Shown here piece after piece: positions 1-9,998 of a stretch of 64,000 bases of DNA. Source of the stretch: Dryococelus australis (lineage: Eukaryota > Arthropoda > Insecta > Phasmatodea > Phasmatidae); assembly GCA_029891345.1 (NCBI GenBank), contig CM057000.1, forward strand, positions 133,288,163 through 133,352,162. The letters run 5' to 3'. The translations under genes were made by a program, and so were the position numbers. The notes beneath the pieces were generated by a model that worked only from the letters and a program-made list of their open reading frames with translations, did not search any database and was not told the DNA's origin. The stretch's first letter is position 1, and each line of letters opens with the position of its first letter.

Positions 1-1228
1 TCCCTACCGCAGGAAGAAAGTACAAGGCATTCAGCGGAAATACGTTTTCAAAACCCAATTTGCACAGGCTCATATCTCCTTTAAAATTCTGTTTAGGTAT
101 TTGATATCCTGTATATTTTTCATAAGGGTTCACCTCCTGTAGTTTGGACGTTTAATTACCAAACTTGCTGTATAACCAGAAACAGAAATACTTAGAAAAT
201 TGTGTCTAGATTTCCAAAAGTACGAAATTATCAGTGAGTAGAGTGGAAGTGAGTGTGATAAGATTTAAATGAACGAAAGTATGGTCACAGAAAGTGTTTT
301 GTCCTTCTTCTGTAAACAGGAGGTCCGGTCTCTTACCAATGGTAATAATACACTTTGAGTAAAATATAAGGAGAAGTAACCCTCGGAAATTAATATTATG
401 CGATATAACATTTCGAGAGAACATCTCTTGCATTACTCATGAATGGGTGGCTGAGGTGGTCGCCCTCATAGCACATTACTAGCTTCCTTTTTACTATGTA
501 TACGCTTTATTATTATGATTTAAGCTTTTTTAAATGTAATTTATGGTTTTAAGTTCTATATCCAAGCATAGTATTATAATATGCACGCTAATATTCCTCA
601 GCACACAATAATAAGTCTGATGTTGTTGCAACAAAAAATTACTATCGAGCAATTTCTTTGAATGTTTATGTTGTATTAAAATAAATAATGTTGTGATAAA
701 GTTAATGTTAACCTTTTACAAAGTCTTATAATACTATAATCCAAATATGTGGTTGAGTGTTAATGTTAACAAAGGCTCTAAGTAATGTTGCCGCTACAAA
801 ATGTTATTACGCTAAAATGAATAGGAAGAACAAAATATTTGTGTTATTGCGACATTAAAGTAATGTCTAGCAAACACCAGGTTACTTGACACTGAAAAAT
901 GGTGTATACTAGTGACCAGCGATGACCCCGTAAAATGAAACGTATAGTATTTAAGCTGTTATTTTTTATGTGTAATGTGCAAAAGTCAACAGGTAGGTAG
1001 GAACTTAATTACAAATACGAATGCTGTGAAGTAATTCCCTATGCATAACGAGATAGAAAACATACGTCCCATGGCTTACAGTAACTAGTAAGGGAGGTAG
1101 GTGCCATTGAAAATCGGCATTTCAAGTGGTTTTAATTAAAAATTTTAAAACCCACTTCAGATGAAAGAGTAATTTCAATTGCTACTACCTGAAGAGCCTG
1201 TACGGTGCATTCCGTCTTGTTAACATTA
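1..1228. other. No gene seen
   Basis: AT-rich sequence with only short chance reading frames and no recognisable repeat, RNA gene or splice-bounded exon. It precedes the first MITE copy. Confidence 0.5.
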
Positions 1229-1230
1229 TA

Positions 1231-1650
1231 AAGGCTGTTCACGATAACGCGAGCACTTTAGAAATTCACTTTAGAAAAAATCACTGGCCTGCATGCATAT
1301 ATTTTAATGGCCGAAATGTGTAACATTCGCCCAGTAAAGTTGGTAACGATGGATGAAAAGTAGTTCGATATCTTAACGTCGAATAAAAAGCTTTAGGTAA
1401 CCATTTGTGATAACTTAAAATTATTTATTTCGCTTTCTGTTGTTTTAATGCATCGAAGTGTAAAAATCAGCAGTTTTGTAAAGTATTTACTTTCTTAATA
1501 ATTTCACAGTTTCATTTGACCGACGCATGAATTAAATGATGAGGTCCATGGCAATGCTAATTTTACATAAGACGGAAGAATACACACCGTGTATACAAGT
1601 AGATCTCAAGCAGGACTTTCAAAAGTGCTCATTTTACAGTGAACAGCTTA
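1231..1650 (+). mobile_element. Long MITE copy 1 (420 bp)
   Basis: The left end reads AAGGCTGTTCACGATAA and the right end is its inverted match, CATTTTACAGTGAACAGCTTA. TA dinucleotides flank both ends (1229-1230 and 1651-1652). The interior (GTAACCATTTGTGATAACTT, GACGCATGAATTAAATGATG) recurs in at least seven other copies in this window. There is no coding capacity. The TA duplication and short terminal inverted repeats fit a non-autonomous Tc1/mariner-type element. This copy defines the + orientation. Confidence 0.85.
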
Positions 1651-1652
1651 TA

Positions 1653-2327
1653 CCTGCATTCACACACAGCAATCATGTCGTGATTGTACGACCTGCCTTG
1701 CAATACAGGTTGCATTCCCGCAATGCTACCAACTGCACCCTTAGGGCCAGCTACATATGACACATAACTAACACATTCACAGTTATAGCGATAAGTAAAT
1801 ACAAAACACAAGCACAAGCACAGTTACCTGGCTAGAACTGATGTAACGATAATAATATTAGTTCGTTTATGTTGCTACATTTGATACCGAAAAATTAAGT
1901 TCTGTATAGTTGGCAGTGGTTTGTTTGTCAAAAATAAATGTCTTCGATTGATTTGAGACGAGATATTATTTTCCTTTCAATTTTTAGTATTAAAGTCACC
2001 TAAAAAGTTACGAAACATTCGTGGTTGCGATTCTCCAGAAATAAACAAAAGAAAACATCTGCCCGAGGAATGAAGTTGACATACACACTTTCTAAATTCG
2101 TAAATATTTTTTGATTGGAAAACGTTGTACAAGTGTCGGGGCTTCCGATTGGCTGGGTATCGACGCACAGCGAAAGTAACAGGAAAAGTTGAAACAAATA
2201 GAACTTTAATTGTACCCGGACCCTTAAAACTTTGTATGTTTTTTCGACTATCGTTCGCCTAAGAGAATTACACCCAGGCAACATTCATGTGCATTAATGT
2301 ACACGTGATTATGACGGCATTAAAATT
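1653..2327. other. No gene seen
   Basis: Intergenic sequence. Two overlapping minus-strand frames of 63 and 94 codons lie here but show no recognisable domain. Confidence 0.4.
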
Positions 2328-2429
2328 GGTAAACACCTAAGTGTTCTGGCTTCTTTGCCTAACATAGAACAAGCAATCGGTAAACACCTAAGTGTTCTGG
2401 CCTCTTTGCCTAACATAGAACAAGCAATT
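2328..2429. repeat. Tandem duplication, 51-bp unit x2
   Basis: A segment beginning GGTAAACACCTAAGTGTTCT is repeated head to tail with a 51-bp offset. The two units differ at only a couple of positions, so the duplication looks recent. Confidence 0.85.
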
Positions 2430-2705
2430 GGAAACGTAACATCAGACGGAATGATAAAGCAATTTAAAGTACTTTTAACAAGCGGCACTATTTAATAAGT
2501 CTAATACATTTATCCATTCAATAGTCATCTCAATTACAACTCTCAGACTAATCTGTCTATCACGTAACAATAGTTCTAATAACCTTCCTCTAAATTGAAT
2601 CTGTATGGTCTCGCGTTTAACATTACATCTTAAAGAACTCGCCTAGCGAGACTATCCCTTCCTGTACCTATTTGGATTCTCTCTTACCGCTGTGCATCGA
2701 CGCGT

Positions 2706-3130
2706 AGAAGCTATTAACGGTAAAATGAACACTTTTGAAAGCCCTGCTTAGTATCTACTTGTATGCACGTTGTGTATTCTTCCGCCTTATGTAAGGTTAA
2801 CGTTGCCTTGGGCCTCATCACTTAATTCATGCGTCGGTAAAGTGAAACTGTGGAATTATTAGAAAATAAAATATTTTACTGATCTGCTAATTTTTACTGG
2901 TCGATGCATCAAAAACAACAGAAACTGAAAGAAATAATTTAAGATATCACAAATGGTTACCTAACACATTTTATTCGACGCTAAGATATGGAACTACTGT
3001 CCATCCCGTGTTACCAACTTTACCGGGCGAATGTCGCTCAGTGCGCCCGTTGAAGTAGATGCAGCAGTAGGCAGTGACTTTTTCCTAAGGTTCATTTCAA
3101 AAGTGCTCACTTTATCGTGAACATCTTTTA
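2706..3130 (-). mobile_element. Long MITE copy 2
   Basis: Reverse-orientation member of the ~420-bp MITE family. It has the inner markers ACTTGTATGCACGTTGTGTA, GGGCCTCATCACTTAATTCA and CAAATGGTTACCTAACAC, and the end AAAAGTGCTCACTTTATCGT. The outermost bases are diverged (GAAGCTATTAACGG on the left, GAACATCTTTTA on the right), so the ends are approximate. It finishes about 10 bp before a possible splice acceptor. Confidence 0.8.
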
Positions 3131-3139
3131 ATCACACAG

Positions 3140-3260
3140 GGCGGGAGTCGATCGGCTGGACCCTCGTCTTGTCGTGGAGTTCTCGTGATGACCCTCTGCT
3201 GGCGTCGACCCTGGACGCCCTGATGCAGATCGTGGACGACGCTCTCGGCATCCTGGATAA
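3140..3260 (+). CDS. Candidate host exon, GC-rich, product unknown
   Basis: A GC-rich island (about 3135-3440) in AT-rich surroundings. One plus-strand frame is open from the acceptor-like TTTAATCACACAG (ending 3139) and uses mostly G/C third positions. Its translation includes ESIGWTLVLSWSSRDD and later DALMQIVDDALGILDK, which looks amphipathic and protein-like. A weak donor (AA|GTGGTC) would end it at 3260. I do not recognise the protein. The evidence is composition, codon use and the acceptor only. It could instead be a GC-rich transposon fragment. If real, the exon sits directly beside MITE copy 2. Confidence 0.3.
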
Positions 3261-3570
3261 GTGGTCAGTCTTTTTGTTGCGGGGCGGGGGGAGGTGCACC
3301 GCCTCTTATATACTCTAGCTATCCCTGGCCTGGATTCTTCTTGCCACCCTGTTGTCATAACACGCGTGGACCCCGCTACGGCACCTTGCAGCGTCGTGGA
3401 GCTCCTCCAGCCTGGCTCAGCTAACTTCCAAGCTGAGCCCACAACATAAGAGTTACCTACATTTTTTGGATAATAACATGGAATTTCGCAATAAATTAGG
3501 ATGACATTATCCAATAACTGTTCGCAGGTTTTAGATCTCGATTCAATACTACAGTATTCATGTAATTGTT

Positions 3571-3760
3571 AGTAGATGTATAATGGGGATCCTGGCTCAC
3601 CTCTTGTTTTTCATTGAAAATCAATCCCTTTTCGTCTAAAAGTAAGCTAATTAAGCCATAACCCTGCAAAAACCAGCAAATGTTTTCAATTGCCTTCAAA
3701 ATGAGCGTGCATGATTTGGTACAAGGTAAAAAAAAAAAAGCAAAATTATGCAAAAATCAA
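3571..3760 (+). repeat. Polinton left terminal inverted repeat
   Basis: Matches the reverse complement of the right end: GGGGATCCTGGCTCACCTCT, then TTAAGCCATAA, then GCAAATGTTTTCAATTGCCT, then TTTGGTACAAGGTAAAA. The left copy lacks about 75 bp that the right copy has after the first ~55 bp. Confidence 0.88.
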
Positions 3761-3815
3761 ATGAAATATTATGTCATTATTCTTTACATTTTATATTCGA
3801 ATCTATACTATTTTT

Positions 3816-4191
3816 TTAAACTTCTTCTATTTGCTCTAGATGTTCACTGATTTCTCGAAGTTTATATTTATCGTCAATGTTATCTAAGATTGATAATTGT
3901 AAGCTTTGTAAATTTGAATGAAATTTGGGAACCATATTTTTAAGATCTTCAGATGCATTATCTAATCTATAGGAAGGAATTTTCGACGCACTATCACCTT
4001 TTAAAATGTTTGTCAAACTGCCAGGAAACACAGGCATTTATGGCTTCATTCATATGGAAAATAAAATTATTTAGAATTATGAATATGATCTTTTATTTCA
4101 TCAAAAATCGTAAAAGTTTTAAACGTAACCTCTCAACTATAAGCTCAAAAAATTGTTTTAAACTATTGGAAAAATTTGTTGATTCCTCCAT
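3816..4191 (-). pseudogene. Small Polinton ORF, function unknown
   Basis: A short minus-strand gene remnant next to the left terminal repeat. An ATG at 4191 opens a 32-codon frame (MEESTNFSNSLKQFFELIVE) that stops. A second frame downstream, ending at 3816, reads SEDLKNMVPKFHSNLQSLQL and finishes in acidic EHLEQIEEV. The helical, charged composition is typical of small Polinton accessory proteins, but I recognise no domain. At least one frameshift separates the two pieces. Confidence 0.45.
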
Positions 4192-4253
4192 TAAATAATA
4201 TAAATTTTTTTATAAATATTCAGTCATTCTTTCAAATAATTATACATAAGATT

Positions 4254-5539
4254 TCATTTACTAATTAAAACAACATTACAAATGGCACCTGCTTCTTTAG
4301 GAGCTTTATTAAAATCAACAAAAAAAATTATATTTGTTTATTCTTTAACTACGGTTGTTTATCTGCAGGAAGAATCAATATCATATAAAGGCTTTCGTAC
4401 CCAAAATGAATAGAAATTAATACCACCATCAAAGTTTTCAGTTGGTTTATAATAAAGTTCATTATTTCTTAAGTCGGTATATAGTTTGGTTTTTCAATTT
4501 CTAAAATCACTATGTTTAAGATAAACACCGTTTTCAATGTCTAGATTCCAGTTTTCTTTAGAAAAAACTTCATTTCTACCATTTTTAACATAAATGTTAC
4601 TCACATTACAATGATCAAATATAGTAGTGTGTTTATGCTGTTCAGCACGTTTTTTTCTATTAAATTTAATGTCTACAATTACAAAATTGGGCATGTCAAA
4701 TTGTAAATTATTAAACTGATATTTTATATCAAAGCTAAAAAAAATTGTTTCTTTAGGAACTCCTTTTTCTAAAAATTGACAATAATCAAAACTAATTGGT
4801 ATTTTAGGTTCTTTGTATATTTTTCCTTTAATTGCAGTGGCCATATTCGATTCACATCCAACAATAGGCCAAATAATTTCTAAATATTCAATAACAATTT
4901 TACCAGGCTCAGGACGATGTTTCGTAACTTTATCATCTTCATTAAAATATCCATAAAGAAATAAACAGTTGTTACTAGATTAATTACGAAGAAAAGTAAT
5001 TTTAGAACCACCTTTCCAATAAACTTCATAGTTACCACGAATAAAACCAAACTGATATCTAAGGGTATAGATTATTTCGTTTGTTTTAACACAAGAAACC
5101 GTTTCAACCACTTTTGTCATTTTTTCACTAGAAGCAGATTTATCTAGATATAGATTATCAACACCAGTAAATTTTAAATAATTTTGTTCACTTGGCGATC
5201 TTAATAAAGCAGTCATTATTGTCGTTGTTATACCCGGATTATCAACAGCTTCAATAATATTTCCATGTTTTGAGATTTCTACTTTAGAAAATTGGAAAGG
5301 AAAAAGTTTGAACAAACATCAATATTGTTTTCTTTAACATATTTTGCCTCATCTCCAACCTTATCTCTCTTTAGTAAACTAAATTGTTCATAAATATAAG
5401 CTTCATTTGGAAAAGAAAAGCCATCTCCTATAGAAATATCATATTCAATTCTATTATTATGAACATTTAAATTTTAACTGGTTTAATCAGCTGGAGGAAA
5501 AGTCTGCCTCTCGAAGATCTCAATACTTTTATAACTCAT
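4254..5539 (-). pseudogene. Major capsid protein (double jelly-roll, hexon-like) remnant
   Basis: The minus-strand reading starts at ATG 5539 and runs in pieces to a TGA at 4254, about 430 codons, near the usual size of a Polinton major capsid protein. Readable pieces include an N-terminal segment (FERQTFPPAD), a middle stretch (5315-4980; GITTTIMTALLRSPSEQ, VETVSCVKTNEIIYTLRYQF) and a C-terminal stretch (4844-4494; FVIVDIKFNRKK, HTTIFDHCNVSNIYVKNGR). The last fits the family pattern of a V-x-F-x-x-NR strand followed by FD...V-x-N before the final strands. There are in-frame stops near both ends and a frameshift around 5310. The gene starts 27 bp from the divergent gene at 5567. I assign it by motif pattern, position and length; an alternative is another Polinton structural protein. 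Confidence 0.6.
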
Positions 5540-5566
5540 TTGAAAGTAAAATGATTTTATATGTAA

Positions 5567-6554
5567 ATGGCAGAATCGAAAAGAGTTTCTCGAGTTAAAT
5601 TACTCATCTAAAAACATAACAAATATTAAAACCTTCATAAAAAATAATATAAAAATATATGAGAAGAAAGAGCCACCATTAATCGACGAATTACGAAGTA
5701 TTGGTAAAAAAAAAAAGTAGAAAAAGTAAGTGAAGAAAATTAAAAATCTAATAGCGACACTAGTTCCTGTTGCAGTAAAAAATTTATATTATCCGCCAAC
5801 ACCAGAAGAAACTTTGTTTGAAAGAGAATTATTTGCAGAAGAAACCTAATTTGGAAGAGCAAATGGGAATTGTACCACTGAAAAATTTACCACCTATAGT
5901 AGGTGTTTCTACTGTAAATAAATTAATGGAAATTGCAAAAATAATAAATGTTATTAATGAAAAATATGGTTAATGTGGAGCTGGAGAAAATTTTTACATT
6001 GATCATACAAAAATTACGATGAATAATTATACACTATTTGTTAAGGATAAAGAATATTTTTCAACACCAGGGCTTTGTAATTTGTTAACAAAAAATCAGA
6101 TTTTGAGGGTAAATACACTACTAATGACCTTAAAAATTATACAGAAATTGTTTTATTAACCAATGCTGTATCTAAAAATTAAATTCCTAATGAGGATAGG
6201 AATAATCCAAGTTCAAGAGTGGTTGGAAGTGGATTAATATAATTGGACCAATTTATCGTAACTATATAAAAAAACCAGATCCATAACAACCGAAAGTGAG
6301 ATTTTTACATTTGATGATTTTAAATTTGGAGATGGCATAAAAAATACAATAATTTGCCAAAAGAATATATTTAGATGGATGATGTCAGAAAATTGGTTGA
6401 TAGATTATAAGTTATACATGGTGAAAAAATTGCTGGAAATAATAGTTATTACAATGAAAAAGTAAACACAATGAATACACTAAACAATAAATTTTCCGAT
6501 TTTATTGTTAATAATCCAAAAGGAATTCCATATCCTATAAGAGTTTTAATGTAA
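5567..6554 (+). pseudogene. Conserved Polinton protein with PGL motif, function unknown
   Basis: A plus-strand gene divergent from the capsid gene. An ATG at 5567 begins MAESKRVSRVKLLI and then the frame breaks. Later frames contain PPLIDELRSIGKKKK, NLYYPPTPEETLFERELF, EYFSTPGLCNLLTKNQ and finally KVNTMNTLNNKFSDFIVNN, stopping at 6554. The arrangement of a (G/S)TPGL-x-x-L motif in mid protein, a later AGNN-x-x-NEK motif and a C-terminal helix matches a protein often found in Maverick elements, whose role is not established. I count several frameshifts and stops, so it is dead. Confidence 0.5.
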
Positions 6555-6597
6555 TTCCACACTCATTGTGGAATTTTGAACATTGCGCAAAGGTTCA

Positions 6598-7290
6598 ATA
6601 AATTGGGCATTAAAAAATTTAAATCTACCTGAAATGCATTTGCCTGGTTAAAATACTTGTGGACCATTTACAAAATGAAACGAAAAATTGGAAAGAGGAG
6701 ACTCAGTTATAAATAAATTAGATGAAGCTTGCAAATATCACGATATTTCTAATAGAGATCACAAAGATTTAGAATCTATACATAATGCTGATAAAATTTT
6801 ACAAAAAGAAGCTAAAAAAGAAATTATGTTAGATAAAAACACTCCAATTGGAGAAAAAATTGCATCTTGTGCTGTTGCCTTAACAATGTTTACAAAAATA
6901 AAATTAGATTGGGGAATTAAAATGTTTATATATATATATCCATTGATCAATTAACAGATTAGGGTATAGATAAATTCCTAACAAAAGATCAACTTGAGAG
7001 CAAAAATAAAAAATTAAAGGAAGGCAAAGGATTCTTACTAGCTTTGTCATTACCAATACTCAGAAAGATACTCAAAAAAAAGCTGACAATGGTTTACATC
7101 ATGGAGGAATTATTCCCCTCATACTTGCTGCTTTAGGTGTACTTGGTCGTTTAGCTGATGGGGCCACTGCAATTTATAATTCTGCTGAACAAACTAGAAA
7201 AAATTAAAAAGAATTAGAAGAAAAAAATGATATATTCTAGCAATGGAAGATAAATCAGGAAGTGGATTAAAAAGAGGAAGGCCAGACAAA
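6598..7290 (+). pseudogene. VP1-like protein with phospholipase A2 domain and hydrophobic segment
   Basis: Two linked parts. The first (6598-6954) has a calcium-loop-like CGPFTK after LPG, then ERGDSVINKLDEACKYHDIS, the catalytic His-Asp pair in the D-x-x-C-x-x-HD context of parvovirus VP1-unique-region phospholipases. It is followed by HNADKILQKEAKKEI and GEKIASCAVALTMFTKIKL, matching the usual helices after the site. The second (about 6974-7290) is a hydrophobic Gly/Ala-rich segment, GGIIPLILAALGVLGRLADG, like the membrane-active part seen in Polinton minor virion proteins. In parvoviruses this phospholipase acts in endosomal escape; here the role is inferred. The expected Tyr before CGP is replaced by Thr, and stops flank the motif. 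Confidence 0.72.
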
Positions 7291-7291
7291 A

Positions 7292-7700
7292 TTTTTTGAA
7301 TATACACCCAATATCTAATATCGATATTGAAAAATTTGTAAAAATATTAAATATAAAAAATTTCAGAAATATTTATATGATTGATGAATTACCAAAAAGT
7401 ATGCACAAAACGAATGTGCTGAAGTAAATTTTGACATTTTAGCAAATCCTGGTAGTCATTGGGTTTGTTATTTTAAAGAAAATGCGGATGATTACTATTT
7501 CGATTAATTTCGATTAATAATTTCATTATTTATTTAAAAAATAGCAATGTTTATTACAATGATGATACAATTCAAAATTTCAATTCAGTTATATGTGGAC
7601 ATCTATTTTAAATTGTTTTACATCTTTTTTCGAAAGATTTTAAGTTTAACAATATAGTTTCTATGTTATTAAATGACAGATTTATTTGGAAAACCATAGT
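7292..7700 (+). pseudogene. Adenain-like cysteine protease (PRO) remnant
   Basis: Follows the VP1-like gene closely. The readable N-terminal piece is ISNIDIEKFVKILNIKNFRN, then IYMIDELPKSMHK. After a frameshift comes the catalytic-His strand NPGSHWVCYFKENADDYYFD, and farther on SVICGHLF holds the nucleophile cysteine in the CGH context. This His ... Asp ... Cys order belongs to the adenovirus protease / Ulp1 fold used by Polintons to mature capsid proteins. A TAA follows CGHLF at 7609-7611, after which the same frame continues as IVLHLFSKDFKFNNIVSMLL, so the stop is probably a mutation within the gene. At least one frameshift and several stops make it inactive. Confidence 0.72.
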
Positions 7701-7739
7701 AAAATTTTTATATGAAGACATTGACAATATTACTGAAGA

Positions 7740-8935
7740 TTTAAAAACATGTATATTCACAATGCCATACCAGTGTTTCTTCTTTACAAAGCGAACTATC
7801 CAACTGTTTTTATTACACAAAATCGTATGATTTTCTTTTCTAGGATGTAGAATTTTCAATATAGGTGAACCTGTAGATAATAAAGATGTGGTCAATAAAA
7901 TATATTTCTATATATATAGCAGATTATGCATTAAAAAGGATGTCGATTCCAAATACAGTAATATTGTTTCTGATTATGCTTTAAAAGAAGATATGAATTT
8001 AAAATTCAGTAATACTATTGCTGATTACATAAAACAAATATATAATGCAAAACAGTCACTAAAAATGAAGAAGACTCAAATTACAATACTATTTCTTCTG
8101 CTTTACAAGATCAAATAAGTAATGTTATTACTTATACAAACAGTTATATTTCTTTTCGGCACCACGGAATTACTAATCTGTCTCATCCTATAGATCAAAA
8201 TGATGCACTCAATAAAAGATATTTCGATAAAGAAATAGCTGATTATGCATTAAAAACCAATGTCGAATCAAAATACAACACTAGTGTTTCTGATTTAAAA
8301 ACATATGTAGATTCAAAATATAATACCATTATTTCTGCTTTATGAGACTATGTTTCTATTTAAAATCATAGAATTAATAATATAGCTGATCCTGTAGATG
8401 GCAAAGATGCTGTCAATAAAAGATATTTCGATAAAGAGATAGTTGAGAAATTGCAAAATTTGTACAAATTAGTTTTGAGTTATTGGAATACACTTTTTAA
8501 CACAAAAGCCGAAAAAAGCAAAGAAGCTATTGATAAAGAATTTGTGTAAAATTACAAAATTTAAACCATTCAATTGCGAGTTATTGTGATACACTTGTTA
8601 ACTAAAAAGTAAAAAAAAATACAAAGAAGAGATTCTGATAAAAAATTTAAGCCAATCTCATATATTTTATTTACACACAGAGTGGAATAAAATGAGTAAT
8701 GTTTTTCACTTAGATAATGATCAATTTTTTTTTAATTTTTGATGGATTGTACTGTTTATAAAAAGTTATGGATATTCTCATGTTCGATAATAATTTGGCA
8801 GTTTTTAAGAGTAATAAAAAAATAGATCACAGCAAGCCATTTGATGCTAAAAAAAGGCAATAATTTAACTTTTAAAATGAAGAAAATAAAATATATCTTT
8901 ATGCTGATGGAGAGGTGGTGGCAATAGGAATATTC
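7740..8935 (+). pseudogene. Fibre-like protein with DAVNKRYFD repeats
   Basis: The plus-strand reading is built of a repeated module: NIGEPVDNKDVVNK near 7860, NLSHPIDQNDALNKRYFDKE near 8180 and NIADPVDGKDAVNKRYFDKE near 8385. Between them are heptad-like repeats (DYALKTNVESKYNTSVSD; DSKYSNIVSDYALKEDM). The I-x-N-x-x-x-P-x-D-x-x-DAVNK-x-YxD module is known from trimeric tail-fibre and fibre-like proteins of phages and large DNA viruses. Here it would form the shaft of a vertex spike. A distal part may run to about 8935 (DHSKPFD, IYLYADGEVVA). The start is unclear because the upstream frame runs out of the protease region without a good ATG. Several stops are present. Confidence 0.58.
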
Positions 8936-8959
8936 GTGAAATATAAAGATTATATATAT

Positions 8960-9163
8960 AATTATTCAATGGAGAACACTTTGTGTTTGAAGTGCAAGAA
9001 AGTCACTAAGAATAATAATATAAAAACTGAAAATACAGTAAATGGACGACTGGTTCAGAAAAGCAAATGTTCTATAGGCAATTCTAATAAACCGACATTA
9101 TTTTTAAAAAAATTGCTTAATGTAAGAGAAGGAATAATCGATGAATTATATAAACCAGCATGA
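8960..9163 (+). pseudogene. Zinc-ribbon protein fragment
   Basis: The frame around 8969-9163 contains MENTLCLKCKKVTKNNN, then NGRLVQKSKCS, a Cys-x2-Cys ... Lys-Cys arrangement typical of small zinc ribbons in Polintons. The second pair is broken (KCSIGNSNK, where C-x-x-C is expected). It reads straight on into the integrase region (NVREGIIDELYKPA, then a stop), so it is either a separate small gene or the remains of an N-terminal zinc module next to the integrase. Confidence 0.45.
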
Positions 9164-9975
9164 AGAAATTTCCCCAGAATGAAAGAAATATCACATGGAA
9201 TCGATGATTTTTGGCAAATTGATCTTGTTGAAATGGATATGGGCAATTCGAAAGGCATGTCACATGTAAATAATGGATATAAATATATTTTGACAATTAT
9301 TGATGCTTTAGAATCTATATTGAAGCAAAAAAAGTCACATAATATACAAAGCGGTAATGGTTCAGAATTTTATAATAAAACTTTAAAGAACTTATAACAC
9401 TATATAACATCAAACATTATTCTACATTCAGTGAACTAAAAGCCAGTGTTGTAGAAAGATTTTATCGAACAATGGAGAATAAAATATGGAAGAAATTTGC
9501 TTTAGTGGCAATTATAAATGGATAAGTATATTAGATGATTTAGTCAAAGAATACAAGAATACAAAACATAGAACTATTGGTATGAAACAAATTGAAGTTA
9601 ATAAGACAAATGAAAATTTTTTAATGCAAACAAATTTTGTAGACACAATTACTAAGCCGAAATACAAAGTTGGCAGTGTTGTCCATGTCAACAAACTGAA
9701 ACGAATATTTGAAAAAGGATATACTGCTAATTCGTCAACAGAATCATTTACTATTGTTAAAGTGTTAAATTATGATATACAAACATCAAATCTGAAAGAC
9801 ACTCAAGGAGAAGTAATAATGGGTAGTTTTTGAGTATGAAATTATGAAAACTAACTATCTAAATTAATATTTGGTTGAAAAAGTCTTAAAAGCTTAAGAT
9901 AATGAAATTTATGTAAAATGCTTGGGTATTGATAATTCTCATAACTCTAGGATTAATAAATCAGCCATTTCGTAA
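9120..9975 (+). pseudogene. Retroviral-type (rve) integrase of the Polinton
   Basis: Order of pieces: a lead-in DELYKPA...RNFPRMKEISHGIDD, the first catalytic strand FWQIDLVEMDMGNS, then NNGYKYILTIIDALES, then QSGNGSEFYNKTLKN, then a helix with ASVVERF (putative catalytic Glu) and a C-terminal chromo/SH3-like part PKYKVGSVVHVNKLKRIF ... GYTANSSTESFTIVKVLNYD. In this family the third piece normally reads TDxG-x-EF; here the Asp position is Gly (SGNG), a one-base change. The residues between ALES and ILKQ are shorter than expected, pointing to a small deletion. Frameshifts near 9395 and 9480 and stops near 9830-9895 complete the decay. It would have catalysed element insertion. Confidence 0.8.
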
Positions 9976-9998
9976 ATTTAAAAATAAAAATTAGCTTC

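Noticed and set aside
3128..3514. 128-codon minus-strand frame in the GC-rich island
   Set aside because: Arg/Ser/Pro-rich translation typical of the antisense of GC-rich DNA; the plus-strand frame has better codon bias and an acceptor site.
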